From Plasmodiophora brassicae (taxonomy: Eukaryota > Endomyxa: Phytomyxea > Phytomyxea > Plasmodiophorida), in assembly GCA_036867785.1 (NCBI GenBank), contig CP145411.1, positions 1,302,001 through 1,366,000 of the forward strand: a stretch of 64,000 bases of DNA, read 5' to 3'. The notes under the pieces are model-generated. The model was not told the origin of the DNA, did no database searches, and saw nothing but the letters and a program-made list of their open reading frames with translations. The position numbers and the translations under genes were made by a program. Of the stretch, positions 32,673 to 43,522 are shown one piece after another. Position 1 is the first letter of the stretch. Each line of letters starts with the position of its first letter.

Positions 32673-35600
32673 TCAGATGGTTCCGTTGGCCACGTTGGTG
32701 ACGACCAGGGGCATCAGGCGCGCCGCTGCCGACCCGACGACGACGGGGACCTGGGTCGGCCCGACGGCGGCGCCGTCATCGGCCATGATCGTGTCCTGCC
32801 TGTTGAGGGACCCCTTGAACAGCACGAAGGTCAGCAGCGGGACGTGCTGGAGGAAGGCGGCGTTGTAGGCGATGCCAAAGATGGTGTACTGGACCCAGGC
32901 GCGGGACGTGGCGTCGTCAAAGTAGATGCCGTACCAGAGGATGGTAAAGACGCAGGCGCCGATCAGCGCGTAGACGACCATGTAGGCGAGCGAGTGGATC
33001 ACGACGCCACGATTGGCGGCCGCGTACGCCCGGTCCATGTCGGCGGCGCGGTCCCGCTCCAGGACCGTGCCGGGGGCGGGCGGACGTCGCGTGGTCGCCT
33101 TGTCGATGTCGACGTCGCCCTGGTACGACGACAGCGGCTTCTTGAGGTACAGGCCGGTGCGGAACCGGTACAGGGAGGTGCGCGGGAACAGGACGTCGGC
33201 GCCAAAGTGTCGGGCCCAGGCCTGCTCGCTGGCGACCGCCTGCCGATGGTGCAGGTAGAACAGGTAGGTGATGGCGTGCTGGGCGGGGACCATGATCAGG
33301 GCGGTGCAGACGGTGGCCCCCAGCCACTGCTGCCAGGTCGTGTACTGGTACCGGCCGAACAGGGCCGCCAGGACCATGTTGGCCAGGACGCTGAACGACA
33401 GGACCAGGACGCGCTGCGGCCGCGACATGAAGTTGTCGTGGTGGAAGAAGATGGTCACGAACATGTGGTGGAGTTTCCACCAGAGCAGGCCGCGGCCGAG
33501 CGCCGACCGGTCCGCCTTGGCGGACAGGGCCGACCCGAGCACCATCTCGACGCCCAGGCGCTGGTTCGGGCGCTGCAGGAGCGTGCCCCGGTGCAGGTCG
33601 CCGTCGACGACGCACTCGACCGGGATCGTGAACCTGGACGCCGGCGCGTTGTCCGGCTCGACGAGCACGTCGATGCAGGTGGTCGCCGCCGGCACGAGCT
33701 GCGCGACGACCGTGTCGAAGATGATGTCGCGCTTGCGCCCCTTCTTCCGGTCCGACACGGTCTGCACGACGCTGTTCGCCCCGCAGGCGATGGTCACGCG
33801 GCACGCCTGGCAGTCGACGCCCTTGAGCTTGCGGATGCGCGTGTACAGGGCGCCCTGCTGCGTCACCAGGTTGCGGCCCTGCTGGAACAGGGCGCGGCGG
33901 TGCTCGCTGCGGACGCGCTCGTCCAGGCGGTACCCGAGGGCGGTGCCCACGACCAGGAACGCGAGCACGGCGCCGACCAGCTCCAGGACCGGGCGGCTGA
34001 CCAGGTCGACGTGGCCCGCCAGGAGTTCGCGCCGCGACCCCGGATCCGGCGTGCGCACGTCGGGCACGAACGCCTGCAGCTCCACCGAGAAGTCGGTCAG
34101 GTGCGTGCACGCGCACTGGATCGCACCCCCGGTCGACGTCGTCGTGTTGTCGGCGCCGACCGTGACGCACCCGGCGTCCGTCCAGCGGTCGGCGCCCGGG
34201 TCGTACGACACGCAGACGGCGCGCCGGTCGCACCGGGCGCCGAACCAGCCGGGCGGGCACGTGCCGCCGGCGCCGAGCCCAGAGCAGTTCCCGGTGCAGG
34301 GCGCCGTCTCCGGGCACGCCACGCTGACGACGATCGGCGCCGACAGGTTGTGGACGGCGACGGGCGCGCTCGTGCCCGCCGCGTACACGTTCAGCGTCGT
34401 GGCCGCCGAGCAGACGGTCGCATTCGTCGCGTTCGTCGTCGTCGCGTTGTGCGGCTGCACGCGCCACTGCACGGCGCTGACGCCGGCGCCCGCCCCGATC
34501 ACGCCCGGCACCGACGGCAGCGCGTACGCGCCCGGCAGCGCGATCGGGCGCGCGCCCAGGGCGCGCTGCGTCGTCACCGTGAACAGGTCGCCGTCGGTGG
34601 CCGACACCGGGTCCTGGCCGACGACCTGTGTGCGCGTCAGACACACACACGCACACGCACACACGCACCGGCCGGCCGCGCACGCACCTGATCGCCCAGC
34701 AGGATCGGGCCGATGCCGTTGACGACGTCGAGGACGTCCGGGATCAGGTCGTGGCGGGCGGCGCCGGCCAGCGCCCGGTAAACGGCGCCGGCCGTCGCCG
34801 CCACGGCCGGCATCGCCGCGGCCGACGCCGCCGACGCGTTCATGGCGTGCCTCGTGATGCGCAGCGCCGTCCTGGCCGCCGCCGTCGTCAGGTTGGCGCC
34901 CGTGGCGATCGCCGCCGTCGTCACGGCCAGCGCCTGGACCTCGTCGGGCGACAACGCCGCCGCCGACGACGACAGCGACGACGAGGCGGCGGCGGTCGCG
35001 TTCTGCGCCATGGCCGCCAGCAGGAACGTGGCGATCCGGGTGCGTTGGGCGCCGGTCGCGCCCGGGTCGCCCAGCAGCGCCGCCCCGGTCAGCACCAGCG
35101 ACTGGAGGGCGGCGGCGTCCCGGGCGCGGGCGGCGCCGGCCACGCCCGCGGCGATCGACGCGAACAGCGCCGCCACGGTCTGGTTCCTCGGCAGGACCGT
35201 CACGTTCGCCGTCGCCAGCGCCGACGCGCCGCCGCCGGTCATGGCGCGGACCGCGACCCGGGCGCCGCCGTCGCCGGGCATCGCCGGCAGCACCGTCGTG
35301 ATGCAATTGCTGAGCGAGGGCGCCCCGCCGCCCAGCAGCGCCGTTGTCGTCGTGCCGTCGGCGGAGACGAGCGCGAACTGGTAGGCCAGCGGCGAGAGGG
35401 TGTCGGGCGACGACCAGCCGTTGGCGCAGATCGTGAAGGGGTCGGCCAGGGCGCGCCCCGCCTCCGGGTACACGGTGACCGTGCCGCGCGTCGGCGGCGT
35501 GCACGTCCGGAACGTGGTGGACGACGCGCCCAGCACGCCGGTGCCGTTCCACAGCTGGATGGCGCACGTGTACCAGGTGGACGGGTGCAGGGCGCCCGGG

Positions 35601-38031
35601 CGCACCTTGGCGATCGGCGCGTCCGCCGGCGTCAGCATGGCGTCCGCGCCCATCACCGCCCCGTTGCACTGCCATCGCAGGCGCGTCGACGCCGCCATCG
35701 ACCCGGACACGGCGCCCAGCATCGTCATCGGGCTGTCGGCGTCGACGCAGGCCTGCGGGACGGCGCGCACCGACACCGACGCCGCGTCCACGTCGCCGCC
35801 GCTACCGCCGCACACGGTCACCGTCGTGGACGCCACCGCCCACCGATCGTCGTCGCCGGCGCCGCCCGTCGTGACGTTGACGCGCACGGCCAGGTCGACG
35901 CAGGCGCCGGCGACGCGGAAGAAGCCGGGCGGGAACGCGAGCAGGGGCGTGCGCAGCAGGCTGACGGCGCCGGACGGGTCGCAGGGCGCGCCGGTGCCGC
36001 CCATCGTGCACGCCCACGCGTACTGGAGCGGGGCGGCGCGCGCGTCCGGGTCGAACGAGGCCGACGCGTCCAGGGCGATGCGGGCGCCGGACACGGTCTG
36101 CCCGCCGCCGGCGATGACGGCGACCAGCGGCGAGCGCACGACCCGGACGACGACCGAGGCCGAGGCGACGACGCCCGACACGGTCGCCTGCACCGCGAAC
36201 ACGTACACGGCGCCGGCCCGCAGCATGCCCGCCTTGACCTGGCAGACCGGCGTCGTCGTCGACCAGGCCATCGTCGAGAGCGACGGCGGCGTCGCCATCG
36301 CCGTCGTCATCGCCCAGGCGTACTCGTACGGGTCGTCGGCGGGGGTGGTTGACGGGAGCGCGTCCGTCGTGCACGGCGTCGACGGCGTCACCCGGCTGAC
36401 CAGACGGAGCGGGTCGCCCGCCCGCACCGTCAGCGTCGTGCCGGCGCCGTCGATCGACACGAGCGGGACGGGGCGGCCCAGGACCTGGACGGTCCAGGTC
36501 GTCGACGACGAGGACGGCGTTGCGGTCGCGTCGGCGCCCACCACCGTCAGCGTCACCGTGACGTTCGTGCCGGGCGCCCGGGGCCACATTTGCATGGCGG
36601 CGCCCTGCGATTCGATGTGGACGCCGGGCAGCGTCGACGACCAGTAGTAGGCGGCGACGAGGCCGGTGGACCCGGCGCCCGACAGGCGCAACGCGTCGCA
36701 GGGGCCGATCGCCGTCGGCCCGTTGATGACGGCCTGCAGGCTGGGTCGAGGCGGCGCCGGCCCGCTGCTCGTGCCGACGTCGTCCTGCGCCGGCGCCGTC
36801 AGGTTGCGCACGTCGACGAACAGGGCCATGGTGACGTTGGCGCCCGGCCGCCCGGGCACGAAGGTCAGCACGGCGGACGACGACTTCGCCGACGACCAGA
36901 CGCCGACGAAGGCGGCGATGGACATGGCGTCGAGCGGGGCGTTGAACGGGCAGGTCGCCGTGACGGGGTCGCAGATGGACATCCAGGAGCCGGGCGGGGC
37001 GACCCAGGCCGGCACGGTCGCCTGCATGCGGATCTGGGTGCCCGGCGCCGCCTCCAGGCGCAGCACGACGGGGCCGGCGATCGGGGCGGCCACCGCCTTG
37101 ATCATGTAGTAGCCGAGGGCGTCCACTGAGCGGCACAGCGACCGCGTCCCGTTCGCCAGCGGGATCGGCGTCAGCGGGCAGGCCTTGGACGTGCGCAGCG
37201 GGGACACCATCGGCACTGGACAGATGGGGGCGGGTGCCCGGTCAGCAGTACTGTCCGGGCGGTCCCACCGCCCGACGTACCGAATCGCAGGGACAGGGTC
37301 CAGTGCTCGACCTCGGCGTCGGCCGGCGTGTACCGTATCGTGGCGAGGCGCTGCGACGCTTGGAACGCGGGCGCCAGCGCGGTCAGCTGCGTCGTGGCCC
37401 CCGTCGCCGGGTCGCTGACCAGGACGACCGGGGCGACCGTCGTCGCCGCCGACGACGACGTCAGCGTGAGCACGGGCAGGTACTGAGGCGGGGCTTCCAG
37501 CGCCATGGTGCACGCCGACGACCCGGACACGATCGGCAACGTCAACGACGGGTCGGCGAACGACAGCGAGCGCACGTCCGCACAGGTCAGCGACAGCGGC
37601 AGCGACAGCGGCAGCGGCACGGCCATCTGTACCGGGGGCGGCGTCGGCGCGGGCGACTGAACCTGCGGCGTCGGCGCGGGCGACAGGGCCTGCGGCGTTG
37701 GCGAGGGCGACAGGGCCTGCGGCGTTGGCGAGGGCGACTGGACCTTCGGCGTCGGCGAGGGTGACACCTTCGGCGTCGGCGAAGGTGACACCTGCGGCGT
37801 CGGCGAAGGTGACACCTGCGGCGTCGGCGAAGGTGACACCTGCGGCGTCGGCGAAGGTGACACCTGGGGCGTCGGCGAGGGCGACAGGACCTGGGGCGTC
37901 GGCGCGGGCGACGGGATCTGCGGCGCCGACGTTGTTAGGGTGGGCAACGGCTGCGCGGCCGACAGAGCATGCCGGCAGGACAGGAGGAGGGCGACGACGA
38001 CGGCCGCAACGTTCGAGCGCCGCGATCGCAT
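32673..38031 (-). CDS. REJ and GPS domain multi-pass receptor (polycystin-1-like)
   Basis: Large surface protein of roughly 1,750 residues. A signal peptide (VAAVVVALLLSCRHALSA) is followed by about ten SPSPTPQV-like repeats forming a stiff linker (37,650-37,950). A long extracellular region with Ig/PKD-like strands fits the REJ module of sea-urchin sperm receptors and polycystin-1. An EGF-like knot (CTGNCSGLGAGGTCPPGWFG) and a GPS autoproteolysis motif (CACTHLTDFSVEL) come next. The first membrane segment (LELVGAVLAFLVVGTALGY) follows at once, then a soluble C2/PLAT-like region and about four more hydrophobic segments, the last near 32,800. Polycystin-1 has eleven, so this form is shorter and ends soon after. 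The introns are small (one near 34,625-34,690 contains a TG repeat). A C38 tract lies in its leader. Confidence 0.83.
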
Positions 38032-38056
38032 GGGTCGAACAAGATTCCTCCTAGGT

Positions 38057-38057
<1 letters not shown>

Positions 38058-38095
<38 letters not shown>
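38058..38095. repeat. 38-nt poly-G/poly-C tract in the leader of the REJ gene
   Basis: A run of 38 G on the plus strand (C on the coding strand of the REJ gene) lies 27 nt upstream of its start codon, inside the 202-bp gap to the next gene. The exact length may not be reliable in an assembly. Confidence 0.85.
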
Positions 38096-38096
<1 letters not shown>

Positions 38097-38233
38097 GGAG
38101 GGAGCGACACCCGACCCCACCTTAAGTGGGTATAGGACGGTACCGTGGTCGCGCTCCCCAGGTGTGTGCCGATCGGTGCAGGCGAGGTATCTGACAGGTA
38201 CACGGCGGCGCGGCGTACCACCATCTTCATTGG

Positions 38234-39742
38234 CTAATGGGGCGACGGGACGGCCGGCGAGTTCGCAGGGCCAGCAGGCGGCGCCGCCTCGCCTGTACCG
38301 GAGTCCGCCTCCCTGTGGTCCTCCTCGACCTCGACCTCCAGCGACGGGGCCGGCGGCCTCGGATGGCGACGCCGAGGGATCCTGTACAGGCCCATGCGCA
38401 GCTTGATGTAGGCGAGCGTTGCCGATGCGACGTCGACACCGGTGGCCGCCTCCAGGCCCTCGAACCCGGGCGACGAGTTGATCTCGCAGATCTTGTACCT
38501 ATGGAGGCGAACGGGGGGCACCATTAGTCGCTGTCGGACGGCCCCAAGCCAACGCGGATCGGGGATGGGCGCCGGCACTTACGTGTCCTTGTCGATGAGC
38601 AGGTCGATGCCGGCGACGTCCAATCCGGTTAGACGGGTCGCCTCCAGAACGAGCCACTCGACCTGCGGCGATATCGTCACCGGGCGTACGCTGCCGCCTT
38701 GATGGACGTTGGCTTTGAATCCTGAGCAGCCACGCCGCCCGATCGTCAGGTAAACGCGTTGACCGAACACACGCGCGCCACCACTAGCCGCACCTTTGTT
38801 GGCAACCCTCATCATGCAGGTGACGACGCGGCCGCCAACGACGAGGACGCGCAGGTCGCGGCCCTTGCTGTGCGCGAGGAACTCCTGAAAGATGAGCGGC
38901 TCCTTCGGGTCGAGCAGGTCGACGAGGTCCTCCAGGTTCTCGTGGTCCTTGACCAGGATGATGCCCTTGCCCTGCGACCCGGACGACTTCTTCACGATGA
39001 TCGGGTACTCGAACTGCGACTCGACCACCTTGAGGTTGATCGGGAACTTGGCCAGCAGCGTCTTGGCGATGGGCAGGCCGTGCGCCGCCATCACCTGCAT
39101 GGTCTGCAGCTTGTCCCTGGAGATCTCGATGCTCTGGCACCCGTTCAGCACGGTGACGCCCATCTTCTCGATCTGCCGGACGACGGCCAGCCCAAAGTAG
39201 TCGACGGCGGCGCCGGTGCGCACCAGGACGATGTCGGGCATCTCCACGTTGTACCCGTCGTACAGGATGTCCTCGAGGCCGTCCTTCGTCGCCAGCAACT
39301 CGAACTTGCCGGTGGCGACGACCTTCAGGACGATGTTGCGCGCGAACGACGCCTCCCACAGGCGCCGCTTGACGTACCCGGTGACGCCGTCGTCGCGACA
39401 CAGGCACCAGACGGTCAGGGCGGGCTCGTCGAGCGTCTGCCCGTAGAAGGCGGCGTCCTCGGCGTTCAGGAACAGGACGGACGGGCCGCAGTGCCGCGGG
39501 CGCAGGCCGAACCTCGTGAAGTGGGCCGGCACCCTGACGGGGATCGTGCCGAACGCCGCGTACGTGTCGGTGGCCGGGGCCGCCTCCACCACGGTCGTCG
39601 GCAGGCGACCCAGCGGCGAATTGCCGGTCTTGACCCAGACGACGGGATCGCGCGCGCTGTCGTCGGCGACCACGGACACGGCCGGCGACGGCACCATGCT
39701 GGTCACCGCCGACGACAGCGCCTCGTGAACGTCATCGTCCAT
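38234..39742 (-). CDS. RimK-type ATP-grasp ligase
   Basis: ATP-grasp enzymes of the RimK/RIMKL family ligate an amino acid (often glutamate) to a carboxylate. The central part runs EISRDKLQTMQVMAAHGLPI, a lid strand EYPIIVKKSSGSQGKGIILV (ATP-binding loop) and PLIFQEFLAHSKGRDLRVLV, then CMMRVANKG. After one intron (about 38499-38582) the second exon begins YKICEINSSPGFEGLEAATG, whose Glu-x-Asn pair binds the metal ions. The N-terminal 120 residues fit the pre-ATP-grasp domain. The start at 39742 (MDDDVHEAL) is preferred over an upstream in-frame ATG at 39805. The C-terminal tail is Pro/Glu-rich and unique. Substrates of eukaryotic homologues include N-acetylaspartate or citrate; the substrate here is unknown. 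Confidence 0.87.
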
Positions 39743-40312
39743 CAACGTGCGCCTGCGTCTGGCGTATAGGTCGGTCGGTCGGTCGGCCGCCCACCACCCC
39801 ACCACCCGGGATCAGAACGGCGTCGTCGCCCGCGGGCCGACCCTTCGGCGGCGATCGGGGCCCCCCTCCCGCAACTGCAGTCGACGACCACTGCCGTCTG
39901 CTGACTCTGACGACCCGCGGGACTGGGCCGGGGGAGGACCGGGCGCCGTCCGCAACCCGCAAGTCCGCCGCCGCATCCGCATCCCGTCCGGCCTGCTATT
40001 ATACGCTGTGCCATCTATACGTCCTAGACAACATGGATCGACTGTGGGGAAACGCCTTCAGGCAAGATGGCGTGCTGCCGGATCACTGGTTGGAGGGGGG
40101 GATGAGACCCGGATCCGATCAGTGCTCGGATCGTGAAGCGAGGGGACATGGTGACCAGCGGTGGCGACCGTGACGTCACGGGCGGCGACTGGCACTCGGC
40201 CCGTCAGCGCGGAAGCCCACCGACCCCGTTGACGTCATTCGCGATTCGAGCTATTGCTACCGACACACACGCACACGCGCGTAGGAGGCACACCGCGGTG
40301 CGCGCGAGCGAC
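39743..40312. other. Spacer between the RimK-type gene and a small plus-strand gene
   Basis: 570 bp, GC-rich, with open frames on both strands but no recognised motif. It probably holds the two divergent promoters. A CGGTCGGTCGGTCGG run starts near 39,770. Confidence 0.4.
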
Positions 40313-40633
40313 ATGCCACGTCCGTCGTCCTCACTGCTGGGCCAGCGGCCGTACAACTGGACGTGGGCGGACCTGGCCATGATACAGGAGTTCGAGGAGC
40401 GGGAACGACGGGCTGCCGCTGAGGCGCTGGCCGGCGGCGAACGCGACGAGAACGGCAACGTTCGGCTGCCACCCGACGTCGTCACGCTGTGGGACCCGAT
40501 AAACCAGCGGTGGCGCTCGACGGAGGAGCTGACAGCTATGGGCCTCACTGGTGCACCCGGGTACAGCAACGAGGCGCGTACGGCGACCGCGCCCGGCACC
40601 GAAGCCGGCGAGTCGCCCGACCCATGCGAATGA
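40313..40633 (+). CDS. Unrecognised small protein (106 aa)
   Basis: From the ATG at 40313 the protein reads MPRPSSSLLGQRPYNWTWAD, then a charged helix (MIQEFEERERRAAAEAL). A short ordered block follows (LPPDVVTLWDPINQRWRSTE) and a low-complexity Ala/Thr tail. No membrane segment or signal peptide is seen. The frame is open upstream to 40133, but that part is low-complexity. The WDPINQRWRS block looks like a real constrained segment. Function unknown. Confidence 0.45.
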   Translation: MPRPSSSLLGQRPYNWTWADLAMIQEFEERERRAAAEALAGGERDENGNVRLPPDVVTLWDPINQRWRSTEELTAMGLTGAPGYSNEARTATAPGTEAGESPDPCE

Positions 40634-40949
40634 ATACGTAACAGAAATACGCACACACATGCACACCTATGCTGCCATCCCAATGGACTATCTTCAGCTG
40701 TTGATTCTAGAACGCTCCCGACAAAGTTGTGCGTGTCTGGGGAGCAGGGGGCGCCCAGTACGTCTCCGGAACAGAGCGGGCCCTAGCGAAGAAGACAGCC
40801 CAGCCGGCGATAACGTCGCCCAGCAGATAGTCCCAGTTATTTGTTGCCCGAGGCCCCCCAGCACATCGCAACGGTCAGGCGGCAGAGATTGATCTCGGGA
40901 CCGATCTCTGGGGGCGGGTCGATCCGTTGCCCGTCCAGTAGTATTGTAA

Positions 40950-41279
40950 ATGTTGGCCAGGCGTGCTGTCCCGTGTAGGCGCTGGGCGCCGCGGCGCCAG
41001 GCGTCCCTAGACGTGGAGGAGCAGGGCAGACAGTATCGGGCGTTCCTGCGCCGTGTCTACTACGTCCAGAAAGCGTACGCGCGTATCCTTCTCGCGCGCG
41101 GGTATTCGCCGGCCCAGATCGTCGACCTCGTCGACCGTGTCGTGCTGGAGGGCGCGGAACCCATCGTCGACGTACGCGAGCTCGAGGACCGCATCATCTT
41201 CGAACGTCTACGCGACCTGCGTATCGCCTACTTTGGACTGGCCAACGAAGACACCGAACGGCATGGCAGTCTCACCTGA
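40950..41279 (+). CDS. Unrecognised small helical protein (109 aa)
   Basis: The start at 40950 gives MLARRAVPCRRWAPRRQ, an Arg-rich amphipathic N terminus that could act as a mitochondrial presequence. It is followed by helices rich in charged and aliphatic residues: RAFLRRVYYVQKAYARILLA, RGYSPAQIVDLVDRVVLEGA and ELEDRIIFERLRDLRIAYFG. No family comes to mind. It ends just before an (AC)n microsatellite at 41285-41304. The composition and absence of repeats argue for a real gene, but I have only the sequence to go on. Confidence 0.5.
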   Translation: MLARRAVPCRRWAPRRQASLDVEEQGRQYRAFLRRVYYVQKAYARILLARGYSPAQIVDLVDRVVLEGAEPIVDVRELEDRIIFERLRDLRIAYFGLANEDTERHGSLT

Positions 41280-41488
41280 CGTCGCACACACACACACACA
41301 CACACCAGCTAACATCCCCAGGATCTATCCGATGATATTAATATACAGCAAGTAGTAGCACGAGCGACAGTTTCGTCCAGGTAGACCTTTGGCGGCACCA
41401 TTCCGCTGGACCATGTGAGAGGCAGATATTTCAGGAGAGGTCGTCGATATCGGGTAGCTGGGCGGCACAACGGATCCGGCGCCGTGCG
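41280..41488. other. Spacer with an AC microsatellite
   Basis: An (AC) run at about 41285-41304 and otherwise unstructured DNA between two plus-strand genes. Confidence 0.4.
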
Positions 41489-43447
41489 ATGAGCCTGTTC
41501 GCGTATAAGACTGTGACGAAGGGGGCGCCGGCGACCGCTGCAGTCCCGGTCGCGTTGCCGCACCTGACTCGACCCGACCGAGACCAGGCCGCACGCCGAG
41601 GCCCCGATTTCGCCAGTACCGCCCGTATTCGCCCAAGCAGGCATGTCGACCTGGAACGCACCATCATGTATGGCACGGGCGTGCAGCCGGTGCAGGGCAG
41701 GGCGTTGAACGACCGGGCGGGTGCGTGGCAGATGTGCACACGCGAGGCAGGCCGCCGTGCGGTTCACGCGCGAGTTGCACCGGGAACGCGGCCACGCCGA
41801 GCTGGGCATGAGGCAGATGAGGAATCGGTACCGTACCAAGATGCACCATATCGTCGACATGCAGAAGCGTATCCCACCTCCGGTACGTGGCGTGCCGCCG
41901 ATGAATCAGTCGCCGCGTCTGATACCGGCCAGCTAGGACTTCTTCCTGAACCAGGTCCAGGGATGGCACCGTCGCTGCCAGGACTTGCAGAAACTTCTCG
42001 ACGGGCAGCACAAGATTGGGGAGACGCAGGCAGGCGCGTTCGACGAAGAGCTACGTTCGTGGCAGGACAGAGTCGGCCACTTACAGCAGCGAATTGCGGC
42101 CTACGATGAAGAGGCCAGACGAGAACAACCGCCGGTTGCAGGTAAACAACGCGCCTGGTAAGCGTATGTGCCATTGACCACCCGCAGATGAAGACGAACA
42201 AGAGGAGCGCACTCGGCAGGCCATGACGACGTCAGAAGTGGAACCCCCGCCCGAAAGAGACGACGTCGTCCTAGGCCAGGGCAGCATCGACTCAGACCCG
42301 GATATGATCCCGGAGGAGGAAGATGAGCAGCAGCAGCGGCAAGACGGCAGTATCGAGGGCAGCGATGAGCATGAACGGAGCAGCGACAACATTTCAGAGA
42401 TGACCAGTGGGCGTTCATCGGGAAGCGATCCCGACGATGACGCCTCCGCCGCCGCCGACGACGACGACAGAGATGACGGCAGCGCATCGGCGTCAACAAG
42501 GCTGTCGTCGTTGAATACCGACGCTGACGACGGCGAATCTGTCAGTGACGTGTCAGAGCCTGTCATTGCTGTTACAGAGGAGCCGGAACCCGATCCGGTG
42601 CCCGTTCAGCAGGCGCGACGTTCGTCTAAAAGCATCCCCCGGCACCCATCGATCATGGCGCTGGAATCCATGCGCAAGTCGCAGGTGGACCTAGCGCGCA
42701 ACGCCCAGGCCGAATACGAACGGTGGACGCAGAGGCAGGCCCGTATCGCCAGCGAGGTCGCCAAGCTGCGCAGCGTGCGCCTGACGCACCTGCACAAGGT
42801 GCGTGCTGGGCAACAACGCGTGCCTGCCACCGCTCATTCCCCTCCCCTCCGTCGCAGACGCTCCAGGAGCTTCGATCCACCGCCCGGGCCGTCGACAGCG
42901 ACGTGCAGGCGGCGCAGGCCTCGTTGGAGGCCGCCGTCAGCGAGTGCGCCGACATCACCGACCGCCAGAACGCCATCCTCGCCGACATCGACGCCATCGG
43001 CCGCAAACGTGTCGAGTTCGCCGAGGTCGGCACCGTCCAGCAGAGCGAACGCCACCAGGCGGAATTCGTAAGCCGTATCAGCGCGCGCATCCCCCACAAC
43101 ACTGCTTGCTGATCACGCCTGACCGCGAACAGTTGGGTCGACGTCTCCGCGCCGAGTTCGGCGAGGCACTGCGACACCTGGCGCCGCTGCTGAACACGTT
43201 CAGCACGGGGTCCGACCAGCTGAACGTGCTGGTCACGTGCCCGGTCTGCCTGCAGACGCTGCGCTGCCCGATGATGGATTTCGACGCGCGCCAGTTCCGC
43301 TGCCAGGCGTGCCTGGGCCGGGACCCGTCGGTGCCGGCCGTCACCTGCGCCGAGCTCGAGAACTTCCTGTCCCGGATGGACGTCCTCCAGACGCACATCG
43401 CCGGCATCCGCCAGATGCAACGAAACGTCGCCGCGCGCATCCTCTGA
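41489..43447 (+). CDS. Coiled-coil protein with acidic linker and C-terminal cysteine pairs
   Basis: I do not recognise the family. About six exons with introns of 45-70 nt join to give an N-terminal region, then a basic helix (AVRFTRELHRERGHAELGM). A coiled coil comes next (LNQVQGWHRRCQDLQKLLD to HLQQRIAAYDEEAR), and a 130-residue acidic Ser/Glu/Asp linker. A second long coiled coil (SQVDLARNAQAEYERWTQR, then TLQELRSTARAVDSDVQA) ends in LVTCPVCLQTLRCPMMDFDA and FRCQACLG. The CxxC...C...CxxC pattern could bind one zinc. Exon joins are seen near 41,687-41,756, 42,145-42,187, 42,799-42,857 and 43,069-43,132. It converges on PTEN with 75 bp between stops. A scaffold or cytoskeletal role is possible. 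Confidence 0.6.
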
Positions 43448-43522
43448 TGATCGTCGGCCGGCATATTCGGTGTTTGTATCATAACGAATAGGTTAATGGA
43501 CGGGCGGCCGGCCCTGCTACGG

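Noticed and set aside
32595-34691. A 698-residue plus-strand frame across the REJ gene
   Set aside because: It is antisense to strong REJ/GPS coding sequence. Its composition (His/Arg/Gly/Ala-rich) is what GC-rich antisense frames give, and it has no domain.
38058-38095. Telomeric sequence
   Set aside because: It is a pure G run without a repeat unit, between two genes.
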